A stretch of DNA of 64,000 bases from Prevotellaceae bacterium (GCA_031269545.1 JAISYZ010000004.1:1-64000), one strand, 5' to 3'; positions 31,867 through 43,336 are shown, counted from the first letter of the stretch. Numbers and translations are program-made. The notes: a model not told the origin generated them from the letters alone.

Positions 31867-33111
31867 TTATATTATTTTGCCGTTCAAAATTACTGTATCA
31901 ACAAGTTTCGCAGTGTAGGCATACGGAAGAAATTCGTAAGTTGTTATCGGCTTTGTCATAAATACATTTGCAATTTTTCCTCGCGCGATGCTTCCATGCG
32001 TTTGCGACAGATTCATTGCGTATGCCGAATTTATTGTCATTGCATTTATTGCTTCTTCGGGCAGCATTTTCAATTTTATACAAGCCAGCGATAATACAAA
32101 TTTCATATCGCCCGATGGCGAAGAACCCGGATTATAATCGGATGCAAGCGCAACGGGCAAACCCGAATCAATCATTTTGCGAGCGGGCGGATAATTCATT
32201 CCTAAAAAGAAAGCGGCTCCGGGAAGTAATGTAGGCATGGTTTTGCTGTCGAGCAAACATTTTATTTCGTCGTCGCCTGTATATTCAAGATGATCAACAG
32301 ACAATGCTCCGCACTCAACGCCGACCTGTATTCCTCCAGATGCTGCAAGTTCATTTGCATGAATTTTTGCCTGTAATCCGTATTTTGCTCCTGCTATTAA
32401 TATTTTTTTTGTTTCTTCTACCGTAAAAAAACCATTGTCGCAAAACACATCAATGAAGTCAGCTAATTTTTCATCGGCAATTATTGGGAGCATTTCGTTG
32501 ATTATCAAATCTACATACTTTTTGCGTTCGCCGATATATTTTTCGGGAACTGCATGTGCGCCCAAAAATGTTGATTTTATTGTGAGCGGAGTCATTTTGT
32601 TCAAACGTTTAACGACTCTCAATATTTTAATTTCATCTTCGGTCGAAAGTCCGTATCCGCTTTTTATTTCGACAGCGCCCGTTCCGTAGCCTGCGATTTC
32701 TTCAATTCGCTTCAGCGATTGTTCTAAAAGATCATCTTCGTCTGTATTGTGTAAAAGTTTTGCAGAATTGAGTATTCCGCCTCCGCGTTTGGCAATTTCG
32801 GCATACGAAAGTCCACGAATTTTGTCAATATATTCAATTTCGCGACTTCCTGCGTAAACCAAGTGAGTATGCGAATCGCAAAACGAAGGAAATACCATTC
32901 GCCCGCTGGCATCGATTGTTGTCAAGCTATTGTAATCGGCAGTTTCGATATTCAAATCTTTATTTTCGCCGAAATCAGCAATTTTATCATCAGCAATAAG
33001 CAAAAAAGCATTGTCGATACAGTTCAATTGCGCCATATCTTTTCCTGCAATCCAAGTGCGTGGTTTTTCTTCGACCTGTACAAGTTTCTTTATGTTTTTA
33101 ATCAGTAGCAT
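31867..33111 (-). CDS. hutI: Imidazolonepropionase
   Basis: FCDSHTHLVYAGSREIEY; SGYGLSTEDEIKILRV; HANELAASGGIQVGVECGALSVDHLEY; ASDYNPGSSPSG. Confidence 0.96.
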   Translation of the reverse strand: MLLIKNIKKLVQVEEKPRTWIAGKDMAQLNCIDNAFLLIADDKIADFGENKDLNIETADYNSLTTIDASGRMVFPSFCDSHTHLVYAGSREIEYIDKIRGLSYAEIAKRGGGILNSAKLLHNTDEDDLLEQSLKRIEEIAGYGTGAVEIKSGYGLSTEDEIKILRVVKRLNKMTPLTIKSTFLGAHAVPEKYIGERKKYVDLIINEMLPIIADEKLADFIDVFCDNGFFTVEETKKILIAGAKYGLQAKIHANELAASGGIQVGVECGALSVDHLEYTGDDEIKCLLDSKTMPTLLPGAAFFLGMNYPPARKMIDSGLPVALASDYNPGSSPSGDMKFVLSLACIKLKMLPEEAINAMTINSAYAMNLSQTHGSIARGKIANVFMTKPITTYEFLPYAYTAKLVDTVILNGKII

Positions 33112-33476
33112 ATTTTTAAAATTGTTATATTCAAAATAATATTAAGTATAATTTTAATTGTTAATTGTTTCTGTCATATTGTATTTTCTATTTGCGTTTT
33201 CACTTGTGATTTTTGGTTTATACATTGAATTTCATAATATCTTCTTTTGTCGGTTCAAACTTTTCATCTAAATTTGAACTCTTTCCATTTGAAGCAAGTA
33301 AAAATGTGCCGTTTTTAACAGTGTGTTCCTTTATTGCTTGTATTTCCGTTAGACATATTATTTATTAAATTTTACATCAATTCAATTGCAAATTTAGAAA
33401 AAATAATAAAATATAAATTCATTTTCTTATAATCACAGTTATTTTCCGTATATTTGCGGTTGAAAAAACCAAATAT

Positions 33477-34685
33477 ATGTCAGTATCAACAGCGATAATA
33501 GCATTAGGTTGTTTGATTTTTTTGTCGCATATTTTCAATGCATTGTTTGCACGCACAAAAATTCCAAGCGTTATATTTCTTATATGCATAGGGATTTTTA
33601 TAGGTCCAATGCTTATGAACTGGGCAGAACCAAAGTTTTTGGGAAGTTTCGGAAATGTTTTTACAACAATTACATTTATCGTAATTTTATTCGACAGCGG
33701 TACAGGACTCAACATTTACGACATCAGAAAATCAATCGGCAGGGCTACGGCTCTTACCGTGATGTGTTTCATAAAAACGCTTGTAATTTCGTCATCGGCT
33801 ATTTTCTTGCTTACCGATTTGGATATTATGAGTTGCATTTTTATCGGTTCAGTTATTGGCGGAACTGCTGTTGCCATAGTCATTCCCATTGTAAAACAAC
33901 TGAAACTGCGCGAAAAACCGACAACAATTCTGTCGCTCGAATCAGCATTGAGCAGCGTGCTGTCTTTGGTTATAAGTTTGGCGATATTTGAAAATATGAA
34001 ATCGGGCGAAATGAGCATTGTGAAAATCGTAATAAACATGGTCGTTTCGTTTGTTGTGGCTTCGATATTCGGCGCTGTGCTTGGTATTGCCTGGGCTATT
34101 TTTCAGCATCGCGTTCTGAAAACTGCAAAAAACATGATGTCTGCGTCATTTGCATTTGCTTTCATTATCTACGGCGTTTGCGATCAACTGAATATCAACG
34201 GAGGTACGGCTGTGCTTGTGTACGGCATTGCGCTTGGAAACATAAATTATTTTTCGCGAAACAGGATTTTAAAAAAGTTTACATTAGGCGAAAAGTTAAT
34301 CCTCAACGAAAATCATCGCACTTTCTTTTCGGAAATAGGTTTTGTATTGCAAACATATTTTTTTGTTTATGTAGGTATAAGTCTTAAATTCAGCGATATA
34401 AATTTATTTATAGTCAGTATGATTGTTTCGGCGCTTATTTTTGTAGGACGGCAATTTATGACAAAATTTATTATATCGAGAGAAACGCCTGAATTTGAAC
34501 GCGAAATAATTTCAATAATGGCGCCCAAAGGACTTGTTGCAGCCGTTATGGCATCACTGCCGTTGCAATATGGATTAGCCAATGGCGATGAAATTCAGGG
34601 AATTGTTTACTATATTGTATTTATAAGCATTTTGCTTTGTTCATTTTTAGCCGCAAACATAAAACGGCAAAAAAGAAAAATTTGA
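33477..34685 (+). CDS. CPA1-type cation:proton antiporter
   Basis: Multi-TM; FDSGTGLNIYDIRKS; FIGSVIGGTAVAIVIPIVK; APKGLVAAVMASLPL. Confidence 0.87.
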   Translation: MSVSTAIIALGCLIFLSHIFNALFARTKIPSVIFLICIGIFIGPMLMNWAEPKFLGSFGNVFTTITFIVILFDSGTGLNIYDIRKSIGRATALTVMCFIKTLVISSSAIFLLTDLDIMSCIFIGSVIGGTAVAIVIPIVKQLKLREKPTTILSLESALSSVLSLVISLAIFENMKSGEMSIVKIVINMVVSFVVASIFGAVLGIAWAIFQHRVLKTAKNMMSASFAFAFIIYGVCDQLNINGGTAVLVYGIALGNINYFSRNRILKKFTLGEKLILNENHRTFFSEIGFVLQTYFFVYVGISLKFSDINLFIVSMIVSALIFVGRQFMTKFIISRETPEFEREIISIMAPKGLVAAVMASLPLQYGLANGDEIQGIVYYIVFISILLCSFLAANIKRQKRKI

Positions 34686-34773
34686 TGAAAAATAAAATAA
34701 TACCGCTGAAGTATAATAACAAAACGCAACAAAATTTTAAACATGGTTTTAAATAAAATATTGTCGTAAAATG

Positions 34774-34803
34774 TTTGTTAATAAAATAATTTTGTTATCT
34801 TTG
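34774..34803 (+). promoter_or_regulatory. Promoter of rplU-rpmA
   Basis: TTTG (34774-34777) - 18 nt - TATCTTTG (34796-34803). Confidence 0.7.
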
Positions 34804-34867
34804 CAGTCCGAAAATTGCTAATATAAAGATTAAAATAAAGATATTCAATACTATAAAATAAGAATTA

Positions 34868-35245
34868 ATGTACGTAATAGTAGAAATAGCAGGTCAACAA
34901 TTTAAAGTTGAAAAAGATCAGAAACTGTTTGTTCACCGTCTCGAAGGCGCCGAAGGCGACTCCGTAAGTTTCGATAAAGTTCTGCTGATTGATAATGACG
35001 GACAGGTAAAGATTGGCACACCTACGATAGAAGATGCCTCGGTTAGCGCTAAAATGCTCAAACATCTTAAAGGCGATAAAGTTATTGTTTTTAAGAAAAA
35101 GAGAAGGAAAGGTTATGCTGTTAAGAATGGACATCGTCAACAGTTTACACAAATTCAGATTGAAGAAATAAACGGCGTTGCAGAAAGCAAAAATAATAAA
35201 ACGGCATCTGAAAATGAGCCTGAAAACAATGCTGAAGCCGTTTAA
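34868..35245 (+). CDS. rplU: 50S ribosomal protein L21
   Basis: [53 protein letters not shown]. Confidence 0.98.
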   Translation: MYVIVEIAGQQFKVEKDQKLFVHRLEGAEGDSVSFDKVLLIDNDGQVKIGTPTIEDASVSAKMLKHLKGDKVIVFKKKRRKGYAVKNGHRQQFTQIQIEEINGVAESKNNKTASENEPENNAEAV

Positions 35246-35289
35246 TATTCGAAGTATTTTTGATTTAGAAACAATAAAAATTATAAAAA

Positions 35290-35547
35290 ATGGCACATAA
35301 AAAAGGTGTAGGCAGTTCAAAAAACGGACGCGAATCACACAGTAAACGATTAGGCGTAAAATTATTTGGCGGGCAACGTGCGATTGCCGGAAATATTTTA
35401 GTTCGCCAACGCGGAACAGTTCACAATCCGGGCGAGAATGTAGGCGTAGGCAGAGATCATACTCTTTATGCCTTGGCTGATGGAATTGTTGCTTTTCGTC
35501 GCAAACGCAACAACAAATCGTATGTCTCCGTAGTTCCACAAGCTTAG
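35290..35547 (+). CDS. rpmA: 50S ribosomal protein L27
   Basis: [29 protein letters not shown]. Confidence 0.98.
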   Translation: MAHKKGVGSSKNGRESHSKRLGVKLFGGQRAIAGNILVRQRGTVHNPGENVGVGRDHTLYALADGIVAFRRKRNNKSYVSVVPQA

Positions 35548-35563
35548 GCTTTGTGCTGTAACG

Positions 35564-35604
35564 AAAAAACGAGCGCCGCTGAAATTCAGCGGCGCTCGTT
35601 TTTT
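35564..35604. terminator. Bidirectional Rho-independent terminator
   Basis: Perfect 41-nt inverted repeat AAAAAACGAGCGCCGCTGAA-a-TTCAGCGGCGCTCGTTTTTT between convergent genes. Confidence 0.97.
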
Positions 35605-35667
35605 ATGCAACAGTGTCGAAAATCGTATTAAGCAAACCTTCGTTTCCTCTATGAAAAATGATGAAAA

Positions 35668-36897
35668 TTATCTCACAGCAATCAAACGGTTTCCTTCTAT
35701 TTCAACAACAAATGCGCCTTTGAAATCTTTTTGCAGCGATTTACACAGTTTTTTTGCTTCGTTCAAATCGGTGAAATTGCCTGTTATATATTTGTAATAA
35801 TCTCCTACTTTCATGCATTTTACGTTTTTGATACCTTTGAAATCTTTTGCCGTTGTCGAAATCTTTTTTGTTATTGCCATTATTTGTACGCTGTATGTTT
35901 TTTGTTGTGTTTGATTTGTTTTTGTGGTTATTTTTTCATCGGTTATTTTATTTGCCGTGGTGTCATTTTTAGCAGTTTTTTCTTTTATCGAATCATTATT
36001 ATTTTTTGTTCCCGAAACGTTTTTTTCTTCATCCTTTTTTGATGTTATACTATCCTCATTTTGAGTAATTTCTACCGTATTGTTTTCTTCGTACTGTTTC
36101 TTATATTTACAAAATGCCGAAAAGATATTTTGTGCTATTTTTGTTTGATTTTCATCTTTTATTAAAATTTCTTCTTCGGTTGGATTTGATATAAAACCTA
36201 ATTCTATCAATATTCTTGGCATTGTAGGTTTCCACAAAACCAAAAATCCTGCCTGATTTACGCTGCGATTGCCTGTTATCGGACCATTTGTTACCAGTTC
36301 GTTTTGAACAAGATCGGCAAATTTAATACTTTCGTCCATGTGTGAATTTTGCGTTAACAAAAGAATAATGTTCGATTCGGGCGATTTCGGATCAAAGCCT
36401 TCATATTTTGATGAATAATCGTCTTCCATTGTGATAACGGCGTTTTCGCGGCGCGAAACTTCAAGATTTGCCTGCGACTTATGCAAACCCATTATCCATG
36501 TTGATGCTCCTCGCGCTCTCGTATTTTTGTTTGCATCTACATGGATAGAAATAAATAAATCGGCATTATTGCGATTGGCAATATTCCCGCGCTCGTTCAA
36601 ATCGACAAATACATCTTTTTTTCGCGTATAAATAACTTCTACATCAGAGAAATTTTTACTTACAAGTTCACCCAATTTCAATGCAACGGCGAGTGTTATA
36701 TTTTTTTCTTTACTTTTTTTTCCAACTGCTCCGGGGTCTTTTCCTCCGTGTCCTGCATCTATTACAATCTTCTTAATTTGTTGCTGGCTAACATATTTTT
36801 GAGCATTTGAAGTAACGGTCGAAACACAAAAAAATGTTAAAGAACAGGCAAAATACAGTATGTTATTTGCAAAATATGTCAAAAACTTGTTTGTCAT
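35668..36897 (-). CDS. N-acetylmuramoyl-L-alanine amidase (Amidase_3) with C-terminal SPOR-like domain
   Basis: IVIDAGHGGKDPGAVG; SIHVDANKNTRARGASTWIMG; C-terminal YSVQIMAI...VGDYYKYITGNFTDLNEAKKLC. Confidence 0.94.
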   Translation of the reverse strand: MTNKFLTYFANNILYFACSLTFFCVSTVTSNAQKYVSQQQIKKIVIDAGHGGKDPGAVGKKSKEKNITLAVALKLGELVSKNFSDVEVIYTRKKDVFVDLNERGNIANRNNADLFISIHVDANKNTRARGASTWIMGLHKSQANLEVSRRENAVITMEDDYSSKYEGFDPKSPESNIILLLTQNSHMDESIKFADLVQNELVTNGPITGNRSVNQAGFLVLWKPTMPRILIELGFISNPTEEEILIKDENQTKIAQNIFSAFCKYKKQYEENNTVEITQNEDSITSKKDEEKNVSGTKNNNDSIKEKTAKNDTTANKITDEKITTKTNQTQQKTYSVQIMAITKKISTTAKDFKGIKNVKCMKVGDYYKYITGNFTDLNEAKKLCKSLQKDFKGAFVVEIEGNRLIAVR

Positions 36898-36983
36898 GTT
36901 ATAATTATTTATTAAAAATCATTAGTTTTGTACGCTTTTTGTGGAAATACTCCACAAATATAATGCAAATATAATAACTTTTA

Positions 36984-39710
36984 ATGACAAAAATAATACA
37001 TTACATATCATTAACATTTATATTGATGTTGGGCTGTTTGCATAGCGTTGCTTCCATGCCGCAAACTGTTTCGGATACAATCACAATAAAAGACACAACT
37101 TCTTTTGTGATTGATTCTGTTTCCATCTATGCCGATTCTATTGTTGTTGAACATGCAGGCGAAAAAAAACTGATAGACGATCCTGTGCTTAAAACCGCCG
37201 ACAGCGCTATCGTTTACGACATTACAAACGGAAAATCATATCTTTACAGAAATGCCGAAGTTACATATCAGGATAAACAGATAAAAGCCGATTACATAGA
37301 ATTTGATGCAAATACCAAAATTATTTATGCAAAAGGACTTGTCGATACATCGGGCAAAGTTGTCGGAAATCCTGTTTTCAAAGATGGCAACGATGTATAT
37401 GAAATAGAACAGGTTTATTATAATTTTGAAACAAAAATTGCAAAAATAATTCGCGTAATCACTCAACACGGCGAAGCTTACATGCACGGCGATACAATAA
37501 AAAAGATGCCCGACAATACGGTTTATTCGAGAGGCGGAAAAATTACAACCTGCGATGCCGATCATCCTCATTTTTACGTAAAAACGAGAAAATCTAAATT
37601 GATTCCTGCAAAAAAACCCGATAAAGATGGCAAAGGCGGCAAAAACGGACAAATGATATTCGACTTTGCATATCTGGTTGTCGAAGATGTACCGTTGCCT
37701 GTTGCTTTACCTTTCGGTTTTTTTCCCATAGCGACAGATGTTGCGTCTGGTATATTAATTCCATCTTACGGCGAAGAAGCCGAACGCGGATTTTATTTGC
37801 AGAAATTCGGTTATTATTTCATTCTTCTCAAAGATCATATTGACATGACCATAACGGGCGACTGGTATTCAAAAGGTTCGTGGGGTTATCAGATTGCATC
37901 TCGATATATGAAACGATACAAATATACAGGCTCGTTCAACTATCAGTCATCGACAATAAAAACAGGCGATAAAGGTTCGCCCGATTACAATGTGGCAAAA
38001 AGTTATTCAATATCATGGAGTCATCAAAAAGCGCCGCAAACAAGTCCGACAACAACTTTTCAGGCAAATGTAAACTTCTCATCATCAACACATAAAAGAT
38101 ATAACGAACAGACGACAAACAACGATTATCTTCAAAATACGGCAAGTTCAAGCATCTCATTTTCAAAAAATTGGGAAGGCTCTCCATTCAGTATGACTGC
38201 AAGTTTCAATCACAGCCAAAACATGCGCGACAGCACTTATTCGATAGGTTTTCCTAATTTTACCTTTTCGATGGCGACTATTTATCCTTTCAGAAGCAAA
38301 AACAGCACAGGCAAAAAGAAATTCTACGAAAACATAAGTTTAGGATACAATACAAATTTTTCAAACAACGTTTCAAATGTAAAAGAAGATGATTTGTTTA
38401 AAGAGCCATTTTGGGATGCAATGCGGCATGGAATGAATCACAACTTTACGATAACCTTGCCATCTTTCACGCTGGCAAAATATATCAACGCAAGTCCAAA
38501 TATCAGATACGGACAGGCATGGTATTTTCAAAGTATAGAACGAAAATGGGATTCTTCAACAAATTCCGTAATTGCCGATACAACTTCATCATTCGGCGAT
38601 TTTGGACTGTCGCATACTTATTCGGGAGGAATTTCGTTCAGTACAAGAGTTTACGGACTGTTCGACAAATTCAAACCCAATTCAAAAATAAAAGCCATTC
38701 GCCATGTTATGACACCTAATATTTCGATAAGTTACACTCCAAATCAAATGATTGCTGCAAATGGCTGGCGAAAAGTGCAGACGGATGCAAGCGGAAAAAT
38801 AGAATATTACAATATTTATAATGCTCCTGCAAATACAGGTTATCCATCGTCGAGCAAAGCAAACGGAAGCATAAGTTTTTCGCTTGCCAATACTTTGGAA
38901 GTCAAAGTGCGTACCAAAAATGACACAACCGAAAATGCCGAAAAGAAAATAAAAATATTGGAATCGTTGAATATTTCTGCAAATTACAATTTGCTTGCCG
39001 ATTCGATGAACCTTTCCAGAATAACATTTAGCGGACGTTCTACTATTATCGAAGGATTAGGTTTTAACTTCGGATTTACATTAGATCCTTATGATATTGA
39101 CGAACGCGGAAGGCGAATAAACAAATTTTACTGGAAAAACCATTTTGGATTAGGCGATTTTACATCGTTCAATTTTTCAACAGATTATCGTATCAGTGGA
39201 GGAAAAAGCGGCAGCAACACGAGTGGAGGAACAAATCCGGCAGGTTCTGCTCCAAATAATCAGAGCAACCAAAACAACTTGCAAAATACAAATTCACATG
39301 ACGGTGATGATTATTACAATTATACGCCATATTACGTTGACTTTGATGTCCCGTGGTCGTTGAATTTTCGGTTTAGTTATACGTTCAGCAAATCGTATAA
39401 TTACAACTCGACAAACAAAATGCTGAACACAGTAAAAAGACATGCGCCGACACTTGATTTTAACGGCGATTTCAGCCTTACCAAAAATTGGAAAATATCA
39501 TTTTCATCAGGATACGATTTAATTGCCAAACAGATAACGGCAACATCCTTAAATTTATTCCGCGATTTGCACTGTTTTGAATTTTCATTTTCGTGGTCGC
39601 CATTCGGAATGCGTAAATATTGGGGATTTACTATCCGCGCAAAATCGGGAATGCTTAGCGATGCCTTAAAATATGAAAAACATTCAAGTTTCTACGATAA
39701 TTATAGATAA
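36984..39710 (+). CDS. lptD: LptD-like LPS-assembly outer-membrane protein
   Basis: N-terminal OstA-like region (YRNAEVTYQDKQIKADYIEFDANTKIIYAKG), long C-terminal barrel. Confidence 0.82.
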   Translation: MTKIIHYISLTFILMLGCLHSVASMPQTVSDTITIKDTTSFVIDSVSIYADSIVVEHAGEKKLIDDPVLKTADSAIVYDITNGKSYLYRNAEVTYQDKQIKADYIEFDANTKIIYAKGLVDTSGKVVGNPVFKDGNDVYEIEQVYYNFETKIAKIIRVITQHGEAYMHGDTIKKMPDNTVYSRGGKITTCDADHPHFYVKTRKSKLIPAKKPDKDGKGGKNGQMIFDFAYLVVEDVPLPVALPFGFFPIATDVASGILIPSYGEEAERGFYLQKFGYYFILLKDHIDMTITGDWYSKGSWGYQIASRYMKRYKYTGSFNYQSSTIKTGDKGSPDYNVAKSYSISWSHQKAPQTSPTTTFQANVNFSSSTHKRYNEQTTNNDYLQNTASSSISFSKNWEGSPFSMTASFNHSQNMRDSTYSIGFPNFTFSMATIYPFRSKNSTGKKKFYENISLGYNTNFSNNVSNVKEDDLFKEPFWDAMRHGMNHNFTITLPSFTLAKYINASPNIRYGQAWYFQSIERKWDSSTNSVIADTTSSFGDFGLSHTYSGGISFSTRVYGLFDKFKPNSKIKAIRHVMTPNISISYTPNQMIAANGWRKVQTDASGKIEYYNIYNAPANTGYPSSSKANGSISFSLANTLEVKVRTKNDTTENAEKKIKILESLNISANYNLLADSMNLSRITFSGRSTIIEGLGFNFGFTLDPYDIDERGRRINKFYWKNHFGLGDFTSFNFSTDYRISGGKSGSNTSGGTNPAGSAPNNQSNQNNLQNTNSHDGDDYYNYTPYYVDFDVPWSLNFRFSYTFSKSYNYNSTNKMLNTVKRHAPTLDFNGDFSLTKNWKISFSSGYDLIAKQITATSLNLFRDLHCFEFSFSWSPFGMRKYWGFTIRAKSGMLSDALKYEKHSSFYDNYR

Positions 39711-39757
39711 ATATTAATGTATAATTTCAAAATAAAATAAATATAAAACATAAAATT

Positions 39758-40135
39758 ATGAAAAAAATAATTTCAACACCAAATGCGCCAAAAGCCGTTG
39801 GTCCTTACAGCCAAGCGATAGAAGCAAATGGAACGCTTTACATTTCAGGGCAACTGCCTATCGATCCCGAAACATCCAAATTTGTTGACGGAGGCATAAA
39901 AGAACAGACAGCGCAATGCCTGAAAAATATTGAAGCAATACTTGCTGCCGCCGAATATTCTGTTGAAGATGTTGTGAAATCGACAGTTTTGCTTGACAAT
40001 ATTAACGATTTTGCTGCTATGAACGAAGTTTATGCCGAATTTTATACATGCAAACAGCCGGCTCGTGTTGCGTTTGAAGTTGCACGATTGCCGCTCGGCG
40101 CTCTTGTCGAAATCGAAACGATAGCGGTAAAATAA
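39758..40135 (+). CDS. ridA: RidA family enamine/imine deaminase
   Basis: [49 protein letters not shown]. Confidence 0.95.
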   Translation: MKKIISTPNAPKAVGPYSQAIEANGTLYISGQLPIDPETSKFVDGGIKEQTAQCLKNIEAILAAAEYSVEDVVKSTVLLDNINDFAAMNEVYAEFYTCKQPARVAFEVARLPLGALVEIETIAVK

Positions 40136-40156
40136 AAATTGACAAAAGAAGACAAA

Positions 40157-41875
40157 ATGAATACAGCATCTAAACATAAAGCCGACAAATCGCAATTGAT
40201 TGAATGTGTGCCTAATTTCAGCGAAGGACGCAACATGAATATTATTAAGCAAATCACCGACAGTATCGAAAGTGTTGACGGCGTAACGCTCATAAATGTT
40301 GATCCCGGAAAAGCTACAAACCGCACTGTTGTTACTTTTGTCGGTTCGCCTGCAGATGTTTGCGAAGCCGCTTTCCGCGCCGTTAAAAAGGCAAGCGAAC
40401 TGATAGACATGAGTAAGCATCATGGAGAACATCCGCGTTTTGGAGCAACTGATGTTCTGCCGCTTATTCCAATTTCTAATATCACTATGGACGAAACGGC
40501 AGAATACGCTCGACTTCTTGCTAAACGCATTGGAGACGAAATGAATATTCCCGTTTACTGTTACGAAATGGCGGCATTTGCGCCGCAACGGAAAAATCTT
40601 GCCGATTGCAGATCTGGCGAATATGAAGGATTGAAAGAAAAATTATCGAATCCCGAATGGAAACCCGATTTCGGACAGGCGGAATTTCTGCCAAAAACAG
40701 GAGCGATTGCAGTCGGAGCGCGTAACTTTTTGATTGCTTACAACATTAATCTCAATACAACATCGGTGCGAAGAGCAAATGCCGTCGCTTTCGATTTGCG
40801 CGAAAAAGGACGTCCAAAAAGAGAAACATCATCGCCAACAAGTAAAAAAGTTGTTGACGAAAACGGTGATGAAATCTGGATGCCGGGAATATTGAAATCG
40901 GTAAAAGCCATAGGCTGGTTTATCGAAGAATATGGTATAGCGCAAATATCGATGAACTTGACGGATATTGACATAACTCCAATGCATATAGCATTCGACA
41001 AAGCCTGCGAATGTGCAGCGCAGCGAGGTTTGAGAGTTACAGGTTCGGAACTTGTAGGAGTCGTTCCGCTCAAAGCCATGCTCGATGCGGGAAAATACTT
41101 TTTGAAAAAACAGAAACGTTCGGCAGGAATCTCGGATGATGAAATCCTGAAAATAGCAATAAAATCATTGGGACTAAATGAACTGTATCCTTTCGACTGC
41201 AAGAAAAAAATAATAGAATATATCCTTGCCGAAAAAGAAAATAAAAAGTTATTGACAGACTTTAGCCTGAATGCATTTGCGAACGAAACGGCATCCGAAT
41301 CGCCAGCGCCCGGAGGAGGTTCGATAGCAGCGTATATGGGAGCGCTTGGTTCTGCGCTTGGCGCGATGGTTGCTAATCTGTCGGCGCACAAAGCAGGCTG
41401 GGACGAACGCTGGGAAGAATTTTCGGATTGGGCTGAACGCGGCAAAACATTTATGGATGCACTGTTGAAGAAAGTAGATGAAGATACCGCCGCTTTCAAC
41501 AAAATAATGGATGCATTTGCACTGCCGAAAAAAACAGACACCGAAAAGCAAATACGTAAACAGACGATACAGGAAGCAACACGCTATGCGACCGAAGTTC
41601 CATTGAGCGTTATGCAACTCTGTTACGATTCGATGCAAGTGATAAAAGCAATGGCAGAATCGGGAAATCCAAATTCGATAAGCGATGCAGGAGTTGGTGC
41701 ATTGGCGGCTCGGTCAGGAGTATTGGGTGCATTTTTGAATGTTAAAATAAACGCTTTGGGATTGGACGACAAAATTTTTGTTGCCGAAACTCTTGCAAAA
41801 GCCCAAAAAATAGCGGATGCTGCCTGTTCGCTCGAAAATGAAATATTAAAAACAGTTGAACGCAAATTGAACTGA
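40157..41875 (+). CDS. ftcD: Bifunctional glutamate formimidoyltransferase / formimidotetrahydrofolate cyclodeaminase
   Basis: LIECVPNFSEGRNMNII (transferase) and SPAPGGGSIAAYMGALGSALGAMVANL (cyclodeaminase); ATG at 40157 preferred over TTG at 40139. Confidence 0.95.
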   Translation: MNTASKHKADKSQLIECVPNFSEGRNMNIIKQITDSIESVDGVTLINVDPGKATNRTVVTFVGSPADVCEAAFRAVKKASELIDMSKHHGEHPRFGATDVLPLIPISNITMDETAEYARLLAKRIGDEMNIPVYCYEMAAFAPQRKNLADCRSGEYEGLKEKLSNPEWKPDFGQAEFLPKTGAIAVGARNFLIAYNINLNTTSVRRANAVAFDLREKGRPKRETSSPTSKKVVDENGDEIWMPGILKSVKAIGWFIEEYGIAQISMNLTDIDITPMHIAFDKACECAAQRGLRVTGSELVGVVPLKAMLDAGKYFLKKQKRSAGISDDEILKIAIKSLGLNELYPFDCKKKIIEYILAEKENKKLLTDFSLNAFANETASESPAPGGGSIAAYMGALGSALGAMVANLSAHKAGWDERWEEFSDWAERGKTFMDALLKKVDEDTAAFNKIMDAFALPKKTDTEKQIRKQTIQEATRYATEVPLSVMQLCYDSMQVIKAMAESGNPNSISDAGVGALAARSGVLGAFLNVKINALGLDDKIFVAETLAKAQKIADAACSLENEILKTVERKLN

Positions 41876-42052
41876 TATGCAAAATAATCGAATATTGGTT
41901 TACGTATTCGCTCTCCCTAAAATATGTATCCCGAGACATCGAAACAAATTGTCTTGCCATTATTGATGACATTCGCAATAGATTGGCTACGCTTCCCACG
42001 AAGATTAGAATGGCTCGCAAATCATGAAATTCTTAAATCGTAAATCATTAAA

Positions 42053-42082
42053 TTGCAATTTCAGATTTTTTATGTACATTTG
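42053..42082 (+). promoter_or_regulatory. Promoter of ackA-ptb
   Basis: TTG (42053-42055) - 19 nt - TACATTTG (42075-42082). Confidence 0.62.
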
Positions 42083-42114
42083 TCGTATATTAATCGCATA
42101 ATAAATTTAATTAA

Positions 42115-43329
42115 ATGAAAATCTTAGTATTAAACTGCGGAAGTTCATCGATAAAATATCAGGTTTTTGATATGTTTAATGAAGATAATGGCAACAATAT
42201 TTTAGCAAAAGGTATTGTTGAGCGTATAGGTTTGCAAGTCGGTAAAATTGTTCATAAACCCACAGAAAAAGAAAATGTTGAATTTAACGAACCTGTACAA
42301 AATCACGTTACAGGCATAAACAGAATACTCGATTTGCTTGTTTCGGATGAACACGGAATAATGCAAAGCCTCGACGAAATTTCGGCGGTAGGACATCGCG
42401 TAGTACATGGCGGCGAACATTTTACGGCAAGCATGCTGATTGACGAAGCCGTAGAACAAAAGATAGAAGAATACATAGAACTTGCACCTTTGCACAATCC
42501 TGCAAATCTTAACGGCATAAAAGCCATCAGGCAAATTCTTCCAAACGTTCCGCAGGTTGCATGTTTCGACACCTCGTTTCATCAAACAATGCCGCCTCAT
42601 TCATATTTATATGCATTGCCTTACGAATGTTATTCAAAACAGAAAATACGCCGCTACGGATTTCATGGAATGAGCCATAAATATGTAGCAAACAAGGCTT
42701 GCAGCACACTTGGATATAATATGGAAAACACAAAAATAATTACCTGCCATTTAGGCAACGGCTCGTCGATAACGGCAGTTGACAAAGGAAAATCGGTTGA
42801 TACTACGATGGGATTTACGCCTCTCGAAGGATTGATGATGGGAACGCGCTGCGGCGATATTGATGCCGGAATTATTTTGTATCTTTTACAGTCGAAAAAT
42901 CTCAGCAGCGAACAGATAAACAATCTGTTGAACAAAGAAAGCGGCTTGCATGGAATTTCAGGAATTTCGTCGGATATGCGCGACCTGTGGAACGCAGCCG
43001 ACAATGGAAACGCACATGCAAAACTTGCTCTCGACATGTTTATGTACAGAGTTTTGAAATACATAGGAGCGTACGCCGCTGCAATGAACGGAGTTGATAT
43101 TATCGTGTTTACAGGCGGAATAGGAGAAAACGATTTTAACGTTCGCGAAAGCATATCAAAACGGCTTGAATATCTTGGAGCGGATTTCGACAGCGGAAAA
43201 AATTACATGCTGCGCGGAGTTGATTTTGAAGTTATAACAAAACCCGATTCAAAAGTAAAAATCGTTGTCGTTTCTACCGACGAAGAACTAATGATAGCAA
43301 CCGATACAATGAAATTGACTAATCAATAA
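42115..43329 (+). CDS. ackA: Acetate kinase
   Basis: LVLNCGSSSIKYQVFDM; RRYGFHGMSHKYV; FTGGIGEND. Confidence 0.97.
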   Translation: MKILVLNCGSSSIKYQVFDMFNEDNGNNILAKGIVERIGLQVGKIVHKPTEKENVEFNEPVQNHVTGINRILDLLVSDEHGIMQSLDEISAVGHRVVHGGEHFTASMLIDEAVEQKIEEYIELAPLHNPANLNGIKAIRQILPNVPQVACFDTSFHQTMPPHSYLYALPYECYSKQKIRRYGFHGMSHKYVANKACSTLGYNMENTKIITCHLGNGSSITAVDKGKSVDTTMGFTPLEGLMMGTRCGDIDAGIILYLLQSKNLSSEQINNLLNKESGLHGISGISSDMRDLWNAADNGNAHAKLALDMFMYRVLKYIGAYAAAMNGVDIIVFTGGIGENDFNVRESISKRLEYLGADFDSGKNYMLRGVDFEVITKPDSKVKIVVVSTDEELMIATDTMKLTNQ

Positions 43330-43336
43330 TAAAAAT

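Noticed and set aside
34865-35539. 224-aa ORF antisense to rplU-rpmA
   Set aside because: Ribosomal protein genes on the other strand are unambiguous
40738-41541. 267-aa ORF antisense to ftcD
   Set aside because: Shadow ORF opposite a clearly conserved enzyme
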